In this document: positions 14,897-23,672 of the stretch, in pieces
Position numbering within the stretch: position 1 is the stretch's first letter
How the letters are laid out: the number at the start of each line of letters is the position of its first letter
From: an uncultured Psychroserpens sp.
Lineage (GTDB): Bacteria; Bacteroidota; Bacteroidia; Flavobacteriales; Flavobacteriaceae
Reading direction: 5' to 3'
NCBI RefSeq assembly: GCF_947501425.1
Contig: NZ_CANMVN010000005.1
Location: forward strand, 1-64,000
Length of the DNA: 64,000 nt
Position numbers and translations under genes: made by a program
The notes under the pieces: model-generated
Database searches by the model: none
Told to the model about the DNA's origin: nothing
The model's input: the letters and a program-made list of their open reading frames with translations, nothing else

Positions 14897-17330
14897 TTTT
14901 TACTTTTTGATTTGTTAGTGCAAGTTTCAAGACATCACTCATGTCTTTCACATAATGAAACTTGAGTCCTTTTAAATATTCAGGCTTTATTTCATCAATG
15001 TCTCGCTTGTTGTCTTCACACAACAAAATCTCTTTGATCTTAGCACGCTTGGCAGCTAATATCTTTTCTTTAATCCCACCAACTGGTAAAACTTTACCTC
15101 TTAAAGTGATTTCACCAGTCATGGCCAAACTATTTTTGACTTTACGCTGTGTAAACAAAGATACTAAAGAAGTTAACATCGTCACACCTGCACTTGGACC
15201 ATCTTTTGGAGTTGCCCCTTCAGGTACGTGAATATGAACATTATATTTATCAAAGACCTCTGGATCAATTCCAAACTCATCAGCATTGGCTTTGATGTAT
15301 TCCATAGCAATGGTTGCAGATTCTTTCATGACTTTACCAAGGTTACCTGTAATAGTCAAATTACCTTTTCCTTTAGACAAAATAGATTCAATAAATAAAA
15401 TATCGCCTCCTACTCTAGTCCATGCCAATCCAGTGACAACACCTGCCACATTATTATTTTCATATTTATCGCGTTCTAAACGTGGAACTCCAAGCACATC
15501 AATAACATCTTCATTGGTTACCTTAATGTTGTAGTCCTCTTCCATAGCAATATTCTTCGCAGCATGACGTACCATTTTGGCAATCTGTTTTTCAAGTCCA
15601 CGAACACCAGATTCTCGAGTATATCCTTCTACAATCTTTTCAAGTTGAGGCTTACCTATTTTAAGATGTTTATCGGTAAGACCATGCTCTTTCAATTGTT
15701 TTGGCAACAAATGACGTTTTCCGATTTCCACTTTTTCTTCAATAGTATACCCTGTCACATTTATGATTTCCATACGATCCAATAAAGCCGGTTGAATGGT
15801 ATTCAAGCTATTTGATGTTGCAATGAACATCACCTTTGAGAGATCGAATCCCATTTCGAGAAAATTATCATGGAACTCACTATTTTGCTCAGGATCTAAT
15901 ACTTCCAATAATGCTGAAGACGGATCGCCTTGATGAGAATTTGATAATTTATCAATTTCATCTAAAACAAATACAGGATTAGAAGTCCCTGCTTTTTTAA
16001 GGCTTTGAATGATTCGTCCTGGCATAGCACCAATGTATGTTTTTCTATGTCCGCGAATTTCAGCCTCATCTCGCAAACCACCTAATGACATACGTACATA
16101 CTCTCTACCTAAAGCCTCTGCAATAGATTTACCAAGTGATGTTTTACCAACACCAGGAGGTCCGTAGAGACATAAAATAGGTGATTTCATATCGTTACGT
16201 AATTTTAGAACCGCAAGGTATTCGATGATACGTTTTTTAACATCATCTAATCCGTAATGATCACGATCTAAAATTTTCATGGCGCGTTTTAGATCAAATT
16301 TATCCTTGCTAAATTCATTCCATGGAAGATCTAAGAACAGGTCAAGATAATTACGTTGAATGGAGTATTCAGCCACTTGCGGATTCATACGTTGCATTTT
16401 AGCCAATTCCTTATCAAAATGTTCAGCAACTTTGTCATCCCACTTTTTGCTCTTAGCACGTTGACGCATCTCCTCAATCTCCTCTCCTGAAGACACACCA
16501 CCAAGTTCTTCCTGAATGGTTTTCATTTGCTGATGTAAGAAATACTCACGCTGTTGTTGGTTCATATCGCTTTGAACCTTAGACTGAATATCATGTTTGA
16601 GTTCCAATTTCTGCAACTCTATATTCATAAATTTTAGCGTCTTTAAAGCACGCTCTCTAAGGTCGTTGATCTCTAATAGCTCTTGTTTATCCTTTACAGA
16701 CAAATTCATATTAGAGGATACGAAATTCACTAAAAATGAATTACTCTCAATATTCTTTATGGCGAAAGAGGCCTCTGTTGGAATATTAGGACTATCCTTA
16801 ATGATTTGTAATGAAAGATCTTTGATAGAATCGATGATGGCAGTAAACTCCTGATTTTCCAGCGCAGGTTTTGCCTCAGGAAGATCTTTAACTGTAGCTG
16901 TTAAATACGGCTCTTCAGATACAACATCCTGAATTTCAAAACGTTTTTTTCCTTGTATGATGATGGTTGTATTACCATCTGGCATTTTGAGCACCTTTAA
17001 TATACGAGCTACTGTTCCTTTTTTATAAATATCATTGGCTGTTGGATCTTCAACGACTTCATCCTTTTGAGACACAACACCAATAACTTTTCCGCCATTA
17101 TTGGCATCATTAATCAGTTTGATTGACTTATCACGTCCAGCTGTAATTGGAATTACAACACCAGGAAACAAAACAGTATTTCGCAATGGCAATATTGGTA
17201 ATGAATCTGGTAACTCTTCGTTATTTATTTTTGCTTCATCTTCGGGAGTCATTAAAGGAATTAATTCTGAATTTTCATCAAAATCTTGTAATGACAAACT
17301 GTCAAGCTTTAAAAAATTAAACTTTCCCAT
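14880..17330 (-). CDS. lon: ATP-dependent protease Lon
   Basis: Lon degrades misfolded and regulatory proteins in the cytoplasm. The 816 residues contain the N-terminal substrate domain ([14 protein letters not shown] near residue 45), a coiled helical part, the AAA+ module with Walker [12 protein letters not shown] (about 390-400) and Walker [10 protein letters not shown], and the protease domain with catalytic Ser in DGPSAGVTM (about residue 713) and Lys in [13 protein letters not shown] (about 756). Length and motifs match LonA. It is divergent from an ECF sigma gene across 230 bases that carry a large palindrome. I saw neither a CIRCE element nor a consensus promoter. Confidence 0.98.
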   Translation of the reverse strand: MGKFNFLKLDSLSLQDFDENSELIPLMTPEDEAKINNEELPDSLPILPLRNTVLFPGVVIPITAGRDKSIKLINDANNGGKVIGVVSQKDEVVEDPTANDIYKKGTVARILKVLKMPDGNTTIIIQGKKRFEIQDVVSEEPYLTATVKDLPEAKPALENQEFTAIIDSIKDLSLQIIKDSPNIPTEASFAIKNIESNSFLVNFVSSNMNLSVKDKQELLEINDLRERALKTLKFMNIELQKLELKHDIQSKVQSDMNQQQREYFLHQQMKTIQEELGGVSSGEEIEEMRQRAKSKKWDDKVAEHFDKELAKMQRMNPQVAEYSIQRNYLDLFLDLPWNEFSKDKFDLKRAMKILDRDHYGLDDVKKRIIEYLAVLKLRNDMKSPILCLYGPPGVGKTSLGKSIAEALGREYVRMSLGGLRDEAEIRGHRKTYIGAMPGRIIQSLKKAGTSNPVFVLDEIDKLSNSHQGDPSSALLEVLDPEQNSEFHDNFLEMGFDLSKVMFIATSNSLNTIQPALLDRMEIINVTGYTIEEKVEIGKRHLLPKQLKEHGLTDKHLKIGKPQLEKIVEGYTRESGVRGLEKQIAKMVRHAAKNIAMEEDYNIKVTNEDVIDVLGVPRLERDKYENNNVAGVVTGLAWTRVGGDILFIESILSKGKGNLTITGNLGKVMKESATIAMEYIKANADEFGIDPEVFDKYNVHIHVPEGATPKDGPSAGVTMLTSLVSLFTQRKVKNSLAMTGEITLRGKVLPVGGIKEKILAAKRAKIKEILLCEDNKRDIDEIKPEYLKGLKFHYVKDMSDVLKLALTNQKVKNAKKL

Positions 17331-17394
17331 ATTATTTTTTTGGTCATTCTGTCATTAAAACTAACAGAACTATAGATTTATAATTATTTTAAAA

Positions 17395-17440
17395 ATTACT
17401 TTTCACCTTGTAAAACAAGTGTTTACCAAGTAAAAGTAAT
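17395..17440. promoter_or_regulatory. Large dyad in the lon / ECF sigma divergent promoter region
   Basis: Outer arms ATTACTTTT and AAAAGTAAT, inner arms CTTG and CAAG, plus a further internal CTTG-TAAAA-CAAG hairpin. Both flanking genes begin here, so it is not a simple terminator; an operator or a structured 5' leader is more likely. Confidence 0.45.
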
Positions 17441-17560
17441 TATATACCTTTATATAAATTCAATAGTTATGCCATTACGCTTCACTACAATAAAAACTTT
17501 TTTTATTAAAAGTGTAACAAACATATTTGTACCTCATCTCTATATTAAAGCATTTGTTTT

Positions 17561-18121
17561 TTGACACTAACCAATCAAAATATAGAGCAGTTACTGCAGC
17601 TTTGTAAATCAGGCAACCAGCATGCGCAAATGGAAGTCTATAATAGATACTACAAAGCGATGTACAATACAGCATTTAGAATTGTGAAAGACAGTTTTGA
17701 AGCTGAGGACATCATGCAGGATTCATTTTTAACCGCTTTTACAAAGTTAAATACTCTAAAAGAGATTAAGACTTTTGGTTCGTGGTTAAAACGAATTGTA
17801 ATCAATAACAGTATATATCATTACAAGAAAAGTAGTAAGTATCAGGATGTTTCTTTAGATGATGTACTTTATAAAATTGAAGATAATTCAGTAAAAAATG
17901 AAGATCAAGAATTTAATAATCTGAAAGCTAATCAAGTTCTGGAGACTATGAATACGCTTAAAGATAATTACAGAATGAGTTTGACACTGCACTTAATTGA
18001 GGGCTATGACTATGAAGAGATTTGTGACATTATGAATATTTCACCTGCTAATTGCAGAACAATGATCTCAAGAGCCAAAGACAGTTTACGTAAGAAGCTA
18101 GCCCCTTTGGCTCATTATTAA
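17561..18121 (+). CDS. ECF-type RNA polymerase sigma factor
   Basis: The 186-residue protein starts at a TTG (17561); the next ATG, 23 codons in, would cut into region 2, and an in-frame stop lies just upstream. Region 2 (VYNRYYKAMYNTAFRIV, EAEDIMQDSFLTAF, FGSWLKRIVINNSIYH) and region 4 (MSLTLHLIEGYDYEEICDIMNIS, CRTMISRAKDSLRKK) are plain. It directs RNA polymerase to a small regulon. Its operon holds a probable anti-sigma gene (32-base gap) and two secreted repeat proteins, which may be its main targets. No signal input is visible. Confidence 0.93.
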   Translation: MTLTNQNIEQLLQLCKSGNQHAQMEVYNRYYKAMYNTAFRIVKDSFEAEDIMQDSFLTAFTKLNTLKEIKTFGSWLKRIVINNSIYHYKKSSKYQDVSLDDVLYKIEDNSVKNEDQEFNNLKANQVLETMNTLKDNYRMSLTLHLIEGYDYEEICDIMNISPANCRTMISRAKDSLRKKLAPLAHY

Positions 18122-18153
18122 AAAATTAGATCCTGGAAAGACACAATACTATT

Positions 18154-18720
18154 ATGAGTAAAGACACTATCAATGACATGTTTGACAATCTAAAAGGAAA
18201 TTTCGATACTGAAATGCCTAAGCTTGGACATCAGAAACGATTTTTGGATAAGCTTCAACAGCAAAATGACACCATTGTTGATACCCATCCAAATAGATTT
18301 AATTATTGGAAACCATTCTTGGCCGTTGCTGCATCTATAATATTATGTTTTAGCATATTTACTGTAGTGCAACAGCAAGAACCTGAATTAATGGACTTAG
18401 CGAGTGTATCTCCAGAGTTATCTCAGACGCAGTCCTTTTTTACTACTGCAATAGAACAAGAATTAGTAGCTCTCGAAGCTCAACGTTCTCCAGAGACAGA
18501 GGATATGATCTATGACGCTTTAAGAGAACTTAAAGTTCTTGAGGGCGAATATCAAATGCTTAAAATAGATCTTACTGAAAGCGGTAATGATAAACGCGTA
18601 GTATACGCCATGATTGCTAATTTTCAGAGTAGAATAGACGTATTAAAAACCGTATTAGAACACATAGAAGAAGTCAAAAATTTTAAACTAAACCAAAATG
18701 AAAATACAACTACTATATAA
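18154..18720 (+). CDS. Probable anti-sigma factor (single-pass membrane protein)
   Basis: The 188-residue protein has a cytoplasmic N-terminal part of about 50 residues (MFDNLKGNFDTEMP, GHQKRFLDKLQQQ), one transmembrane helix (FLAVAASIILCFSIFTVV, about residues 55-72) and a periplasmic helical part predicted as coiled coil. No zinc-binding His-x3-Cys-x2-Cys motif is present, so it would be of the non-ZAS type. Assignment rests on position right after the sigma gene, topology and the GHxxRF motif often seen at the start of flavobacterial anti-sigma proteins. It overlaps the next gene by 23 bases. Confidence 0.75.
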   Translation: MSKDTINDMFDNLKGNFDTEMPKLGHQKRFLDKLQQQNDTIVDTHPNRFNYWKPFLAVAASIILCFSIFTVVQQQEPELMDLASVSPELSQTQSFFTTAIEQELVALEAQRSPETEDMIYDALRELKVLEGEYQMLKIDLTESGNDKRVVYAMIANFQSRIDVLKTVLEHIEEVKNFKLNQNENTTTI

Positions 18721-19792
18721 GTTATTGTTTGCTTTTATTTTAATTCCAACTATGACATTTGCCAATGTAAATGACAACTGGAATGGCAAGCATACTAAAG
18801 AAAAAACAATCAAGAAACAATTTGATGTCAGCGCTAATGCGACTCTTAAAGTCAATAATAGCTATGGAAATATCAACATCACCACCTATGAAGGCTCTAC
18901 CATTACTTTCGAAATAAAAATCAAAACTAATGGTAATGATCTTGAAAAAGTTCAGAAGAAGCTAGATGATATTAATGTTGAATTTAATAATTCAGGTTCA
19001 GTAGTCTCTGCCAAGACTCTTTTTAATAAAAACAAATCAAGATCATGGTGGAACTGGGGAAAGAATAACAATGTGAATATGGAGATCAATTACATTATCA
19101 AAATGCCAATAACCAATAATGTAGATCTTAATAATGACTACGGAAGTATAGACCTTGATAAATTAGAAGGGCGTGCTAATATCAACTGCGACTATGGTAA
19201 AATTACAACTAAAGAGTTAATGGCAGATAACAATTCATTGACATTTGATTACACAAATAACAGTTACTTTGAATACATCAAAAGCGGAAGAATCAATGCA
19301 GATTATAGCGGTTATACCGTTGGAAAAGCAAAAAGCTTAGATATCAATGCAGATTATACAAAGTCTGAAATTGAAATTGCAGAAAACATTAATTACAACT
19401 GTGATTATGGGTCTATGAAAATCAACAATGTGAATAATGTAGATGGTAATGGTGACTACTTAACACTAAGACTTGGAACTATTTATAAAAACGTAAGTAT
19501 CAAAGCTGATTATGGTTCAATAAAAATTGAAAAAATGGCAGCAAATGCTGGTAATATTGAAATAGAATCAGATTACAATGGTATTACTATTGGTTATGAT
19601 CCAGCTTACAATTTCAATTTTGATATTGACCTTGAATATGCATCATTACGAAATGCAGACGATTTCAATTTTACCAATAAACGTATAAAATCATCTGACA
19701 AATATTATCAAGGTTACTACGGAAATTCCAACAGCGGAAATATGATCAGAATCAAATCTGAATATGGTAGCGTTTCATTCAAAAGACAGTAA
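18698..19792 (+). CDS. Secreted beta-repeat protein, DUF4097-like
   Basis: A signal peptide (LLFAFILIPTMTFA) is followed by a 340-residue domain made of about twelve short repeats with the core [DE]Y[GTS]: SYGNINI, DYGSIDL, CDYGKITT, ADYSGYTV, ADYTKSEI, CDYGSMKI, ADYGSIKI, SDYNGITI, EYGSVSF. The spacing of roughly 20 residues suggests rungs of a right-handed beta-solenoid, as in DUF4097/toast-rack adhesin-like proteins. Start ATG 18698 overlaps the anti-sigma gene, so it belongs to the ECF operon. It is likely periplasmic or on the surface. Its activity is unknown. Confidence 0.82.
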   Translation: MKIQLLYKLLFAFILIPTMTFANVNDNWNGKHTKEKTIKKQFDVSANATLKVNNSYGNINITTYEGSTITFEIKIKTNGNDLEKVQKKLDDINVEFNNSGSVVSAKTLFNKNKSRSWWNWGKNNNVNMEINYIIKMPITNNVDLNNDYGSIDLDKLEGRANINCDYGKITTKELMADNNSLTFDYTNNSYFEYIKSGRINADYSGYTVGKAKSLDINADYTKSEIEIAENINYNCDYGSMKINNVNNVDGNGDYLTLRLGTIYKNVSIKADYGSIKIEKMAANAGNIEIESDYNGITIGYDPAYNFNFDIDLEYASLRNADDFNFTNKRIKSSDKYYQGYYGNSNSGNMIRIKSEYGSVSFKRQ

Positions 19793-19820
19793 AAATACAA
19801 CAAAATTAAAACCACATATT

Positions 19821-20537
19821 ATGAAAAATTCAATAGTAGTCGTTATTGCGCTTCTAAGCTTTACAGTATCGCAGGCGCAATGGAAAAAGATCAAAGGAAA
19901 TGGCAATATGACCACAGAAACCAGATCAACATCAGATTATGATGCTGTTAAATGTGCAGGAAGTTTTGACTACATATTAGTAGCAGGAACAGAGGGTCAA
20001 TTAACACTTGAAGGAGAGTCTAATCTTTTACAATATATAGTTACAGAAGTTAAAAATGGGAGCCTTCATATCAAAACTGAAAAAGGCAAGAATATTAGTC
20101 CGAGTAGAAATAAAACCATAAAGATCACCATTCCTTTTGAAGATATTGACAAAGTATCCTTATCAGGATCAGGTGACCTATGGAATGAAGACACAATTAC
20201 GTCTAACAGTTTAGACGTATCGCTATCTGGCTCTGGCGACGTTGTTCTTGATGTACAAACTAAAAATGTATCTGGTAAAGTCACAGGTTCTGGCGATATG
20301 ACCTTAAAAGGGTCTACAACCGACCTAAGAGCTGGAGTGACTGGATCTGGTGATTTCCACGGATTTAACTTACAAGCTACCAATACTGATGTATCTGTCA
20401 CAGGATCTGGTGATGCTGCAGTTGTTTGCAATGGAAATCTTAAAGCTCGAGTAACAGGTTCTGGAGATATTGAATACAGAGGGAACCCAAAAAACAAAGA
20501 CACTAAAGTGTCTGGTTCAGGAAGTATAGACAATTAA
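19821..20537 (+). CDS. GIN-domain protein (DUF2807), secreted
   Basis: I choose ATG 19821 because it starts a signal peptide (VVVIALLSFTVSQAQ); an upstream ATG at 19764 lies inside the previous gene. The 238-residue protein has a head part (YDAVKCAGSFDYILVAG) and a C-terminal ladder of seven turns, each containing SGSGD or TGSGD (LSGSGDLW, LSGSGDVV, VTGSGDMT, VTGSGDFH, VTGSGDAA, VTGSGDIE, VSGSGSID), about 21 residues apart. This is the putative auto-transporter adhesin head GIN family, a beta-helix. It is the last gene of the ECF operon and follows the DUF4097-like protein by 28 bases. Confidence 0.88.
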   Translation: MKNSIVVVIALLSFTVSQAQWKKIKGNGNMTTETRSTSDYDAVKCAGSFDYILVAGTEGQLTLEGESNLLQYIVTEVKNGSLHIKTEKGKNISPSRNKTIKITIPFEDIDKVSLSGSGDLWNEDTITSNSLDVSLSGSGDVVLDVQTKNVSGKVTGSGDMTLKGSTTDLRAGVTGSGDFHGFNLQATNTDVSVTGSGDAAVVCNGNLKARVTGSGDIEYRGNPKNKDTKVSGSGSIDN

Positions 20538-20560
20538 ACTTATCACATCAATCAAAAAAT

Positions 20561-20591
20561 AAAGCCACTAGTTCTATTGACTAGTGGCTTT
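20561..20591. terminator. Bidirectional terminator
   Basis: An 11-base perfect stem AAAGCCACTAG / CTAGTGGCTTT with a 9-base loop. It is shared by the GIN gene (plus) and the convergent lipoprotein gene (minus), with the better T run on the minus strand. Confidence 0.88.
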
Positions 20592-20618
20592 TATTATATA
20601 GGCTATTAATTTAATTTC

Positions 20619-21458
20619 TTAGTAGGTGATGTTTATCATTCCAGAAGTTAAGCTTAGATCTCCTCCTCCAGAATTAGTTACTATACCTCCAAAAGTTCCA
20701 GTTAAAACACCTGTTTCATTCACAGTGATATTAGAAGTAAAGTCATCAAAGCCCTGCGTTGATGGAAAGAATACAGAAGTAAGTGTTAATTCAAAAGTAG
20801 GATTAATTATGTCTACTCCTGTCTGACCTTGACCAACTTCAAAATAAATAGTGTAATTGTTTTGAGCAGATGTTTCTCCTGTTATTTTCAATATATCACC
20901 ATCAACTACAACATCAACAATATCAAACTCTATTGGTAATGTACCTGCTGTCAAACTAATTTCAACTTGCGTAGCTGTTTGTGTACAATCTCCTAATGCA
21001 TCAATCATAGACTGAATACTTCCATCTTCATCTCCACATTCAAAAATTTGATTTTCCAGAGCTGCTTTATAAGCCGTACATAATTGTGTGTAGTTATCTG
21101 TTGTAGCATCATCAAATGCAGCTTCAGCAGCATCGGCTGCCTCAGTAGCCGTAGTACAATCGTCAATTGGGTTACTATTGGTACAATCTCCTAGAGCATC
21201 TATAACATCCTGTAAACTACCATCGTCATCACCACAAGCTACTATTTGAGCTTCCAAAGCATTTCTGTAAGCATTACATAATTGTGTATAAGTATCCTCA
21301 TTAACTGATATAAAATTCAATGCAGCTTCTGCAGTATTAAGTGTCGCTTCTTCACAAGTGTTTTCTCCTGTAACGAAATCACCTTCTAAAGGCTCGTCTT
21401 CACAGGTAAAAGCAGATAATAAGATTAAAAGACAAAATAAAGCACTTAACTTTTTCAT
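20619..21458 (-). CDS. Hypothetical lipoprotein with an internal duplication
   Basis: The 279-residue product has a lipoprotein signal (LLILLSAFTC). Residues about 40-95 and 105-160 are two copies of one unit: TYTQLCNAYRNALEAQ plus CGDDDGSLQDVIDALGDC, and NYTQLCTAYKAALENQ plus CGDEDGSIQSMIDALGDC. Each unit has conserved Cys residues and an acidic DGS loop. The last 110 residues are beta-rich and end in SGMINITY. The N-terminal 25 residues are nearly the same as in the lipoprotein gene at 21580. No function can be given; the unit may bind a cation or a peptide. Confidence 0.8.
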   Translation of the reverse strand: MKKLSALFCLLILLSAFTCEDEPLEGDFVTGENTCEEATLNTAEAALNFISVNEDTYTQLCNAYRNALEAQIVACGDDDGSLQDVIDALGDCTNSNPIDDCTTATEAADAAEAAFDDATTDNYTQLCTAYKAALENQIFECGDEDGSIQSMIDALGDCTQTATQVEISLTAGTLPIEFDIVDVVVDGDILKITGETSAQNNYTIYFEVGQGQTGVDIINPTFELTLTSVFFPSTQGFDDFTSNITVNETGVLTGTFGGIVTNSGGGDLSLTSGMINITY

Positions 21459-21530
21459 AATATTTGGAATTGGGTTTGTACAAACATACTAATTAATAAT
21501 AAATTATGATGTTAATAACATAGTCACAAA

Positions 21531-21556
21531 AAAAGACCAGAGCAAACTCTGGTCTT
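21531..21556 (-). terminator. Terminator of the lipocalin-like lipoprotein gene
   Basis: Perfect 10-base stem AAGACCAGAG / CTCTGGTCTT, 4-base loop. A run of T follows on the minus strand. It lies 24 bases after the stop codon at 21580. Confidence 0.9.
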
Positions 21557-21579
21557 GTATATATGTTAAAATATTAGTC

Positions 21580-22176
21580 TTACTCTACTTTTTGCCAAAC
21601 AGATTCTGAAACAATGATGGTCGTTGTTTCGGCACCTCCTTCATTCTGTGTTTCTACATCGTTCTGTGAAAATGTCAAAGTCTGACCATCAGCACTTAAT
21701 TCATAAGTTGCTGTTTGCTCTCCTTGCAACACTTCCATCTCAACACCATCAACATCCAATTCAAAAAATGAGCCATCAACTGTCATTTCATTGCCATCTG
21801 TAGAATACACACCAGAGCCACTTACATCAGTATATGAATCTGTATAACTCGTAGTTTCTCCATTGACAGTTGTAGATGATGTTAATTCATAATCACCATT
21901 AACAGTGTAACTTGTTTCGGTAAATTCTAAAATATAATCTGAATCGGTGGCTTCAGTTAGAAAATCTACAACAAAATCAATACCTCCAAAACTTGTTTGG
22001 GTATTGATATCAGCAGTGAAATCAACTAAGGCCCATGTTCCTACTAATGTTACATCACCTCCTCCTCCTGGATTATCTATATCTTCATTAACGAAGTCGC
22101 CTTCTAAAGGTTCATTTTCGCAAGTAAAAGCCGATAATAGAACAAATAGGCACAAGAGATAACTGATTTTTTTCAT
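21580..22176 (-). CDS. Lipocalin-like lipoprotein
   Basis: The 198-residue product has the same signal and first mature residues as its neighbour (LLSAFTCENEPLEGDFV), a glycine-rich linker, then a beta-barrel-like domain starting VTLVGTWALVDF and ending TIIVSESVWQKVE. The start GTW, the internal YILEFTETSYTVNGDY and the ADGQTLTFS block are typical of lipocalin-like domains in Bacteroidota lipoproteins. It is predicted to be on the outer membrane or in the periplasm. It is followed by its own terminator, so it is expressed separately from the paralogous-leader gene downstream. Ligand unknown. Confidence 0.82.
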   Translation of the reverse strand: MKKISYLLCLFVLLSAFTCENEPLEGDFVNEDIDNPGGGGDVTLVGTWALVDFTADINTQTSFGGIDFVVDFLTEATDSDYILEFTETSYTVNGDYELTSSTTVNGETTSYTDSYTDVSGSGVYSTDGNEMTVDGSFFELDVDGVEMEVLQGEQTATYELSADGQTLTFSQNDVETQNEGGAETTTIIVSESVWQKVE

Positions 22177-22206
22177 AATAACATTGATTTAGTTTAAACA
22201 AACATA

Positions 22207-23604
22207 CTAATTTAATTTTTCATTTGGGTTTTCCTTAGGAACTCTATACAGAAGAATAATTCCTACTAAAAAGAATATAAACAGGAATAAAATAGCATTA
22301 CGCATACTTCCGGTAAGCTGATCTATAGTTGCAAAAATGACCATACCGATTACAATTCCTATTTTTTCGGCTACATCAAAAAAGCTAAAATATGAGGTTG
22401 TATCTTCAGTATCAGGTAAAAATTTAGAATACGTAGATCTAGCTAAAGACTGAATACCTCCCATGACGAGACCTACTAAAGATGCAGCAATATAAAATTG
22501 AATTGGTGTTTCCATAAAATAGGCATAGACACAAAGGGACATCCATATAAAATTAACTACAATGAGTGTTTTAATGTTTCCAAATGCTGAAGACGCACGA
22601 GACGTTAAAATAGCTCCTAAGATTGCTACAAGTTGAATAACCAGAATGCTTACAATCAATCCCTGAGTTTTAGCTTCAGAGCTTCCCCAAGCTATCTCTT
22701 CTTCTCCAAAATATACAGCTACCAACATAATGGTTTGAACTGCCATACTAAAGACAAAAAAAGCAATTAAGTAACGTTTAAGTCTTAAGTTTAATTGCAA
22801 TTGTTTCCATACGAGTTTAAGCTCTTTCAATCCATTAAAAACTACAGCTTTTGTAACTTTATGGCCTGAAGATACTCCTTTTGGGAGCACATAAAATGTA
22901 TATTGACTGAATAAAATCCACCACAAACCAACTGTAATAAAAGATACTTTCATTGCCTCAAATGAAGCACTATCCTTTGCGTTTTGTAAAGCCTCTGCAA
23001 TTTGAGCCTCTGTACCAGTTTCTCTTAAATTTTCTGAAATACTAATATCAAAACCAAACCAATCTGGTTTCATGACCATTGCAAGGTTAATTAGCAATAA
23101 GATAACACTTCCTATATATCCCATACTAAATCCTTTGGCACTCACTCGATCCTGTTGTTCTGGGAAAGCAATATCTGGTAAATATGAATTGTAAAACACT
23201 AAACTTCCCCAATAGCCTATCAGTCCCATAAAATAAAACAGCAAACTCAAATGGATATTCTCAAGACTAAACCAGTATAAACCAATACAACCTATACCAC
23301 CTACGTAACAGAAGAATTTCATAAAATTCTTCTTATTTCCAACATAATCTGCTATACCTGACAAAATAGGAGACGTAAATGAAACGACTAAGAAAGTAAA
23401 TGCTGTAACATACGTTATCAGTGCCGTGCTTTTAAAAACCATTCCAAAAGCAGGAACAAGCTTTTCCGTTTGCGATATAAATAATGCCGAATAAAATATA
23501 GGAAAAATAGATGATGCAATGGTAAGCGTATATACAGAATTTGCCCAATCATAAAACGCCCAAGCATTGAGCAGTTTTTTACTTCCCTTCTCTAGGTGTG
23601 CCAT
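22207..23604 (-). CDS. MFS transporter, UMF1 (Atg22-like) family
   Basis: A 465-residue integral membrane protein with about twelve hydrophobic segments. The N-terminal NAWAFYDWANSVYTLTI is the UMF1-family signature and SRASSAFGN with YFMGLIGYWGSLVFYNSYLPDI supports the major-facilitator fold. An acidic cytosolic insert lies at about residues 185-215. Family members are present in many Bacteroidota; their substrates are not known, although yeast Atg22 exports amino acids from the vacuole. It lies between the lipoprotein genes and the M48 gene. A terminator separates it from M48. Confidence 0.88.
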   Translation of the reverse strand: MAHLEKGSKKLLNAWAFYDWANSVYTLTIASSIFPIFYSALFISQTEKLVPAFGMVFKSTALITYVTAFTFLVVSFTSPILSGIADYVGNKKNFMKFFCYVGGIGCIGLYWFSLENIHLSLLFYFMGLIGYWGSLVFYNSYLPDIAFPEQQDRVSAKGFSMGYIGSVILLLINLAMVMKPDWFGFDISISENLRETGTEAQIAEALQNAKDSASFEAMKVSFITVGLWWILFSQYTFYVLPKGVSSGHKVTKAVVFNGLKELKLVWKQLQLNLRLKRYLIAFFVFSMAVQTIMLVAVYFGEEEIAWGSSEAKTQGLIVSILVIQLVAILGAILTSRASSAFGNIKTLIVVNFIWMSLCVYAYFMETPIQFYIAASLVGLVMGGIQSLARSTYSKFLPDTEDTTSYFSFFDVAEKIGIVIGMVIFATIDQLTGSMRNAILFLFIFFLVGIILLYRVPKENPNEKLN

Positions 23605-23614
23605 AGTATAAATT

Positions 23615-23642
23615 AAAAAAGCTGCCCTTTATTGGACAGCTT
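23615..23642 (-). terminator. Terminator of the M48 lipoprotein gene
   Basis: Stem AAGCTGTCC / GGGCAGCTT on the minus strand (one U-G pair), followed by six T. Confidence 0.75.
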
Positions 23643-23672
23643 CTAAATTACTATAATTTTTATTCTTTACAA

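Noticed and set aside
17518-17525. TATGTTTG on the minus strand as a lon promoter
   Set aside because: No TTG at 17-23 bases upstream, and it would be about 190 bases from lon, across the dyad.
17331-17560. CIRCE or other known heat-shock operator before lon
   Set aside because: The dyad does not match TTAGCACTC-N9-GAGTGCTAA and no other known heat-shock site is visible.
20066-20533. 155-codon open frame on the minus strand
   Set aside because: It lies wholly antisense to the GIN-domain gene; its repetitive Pro/Ser/Asp composition mirrors the GSGD repeats of the real gene.
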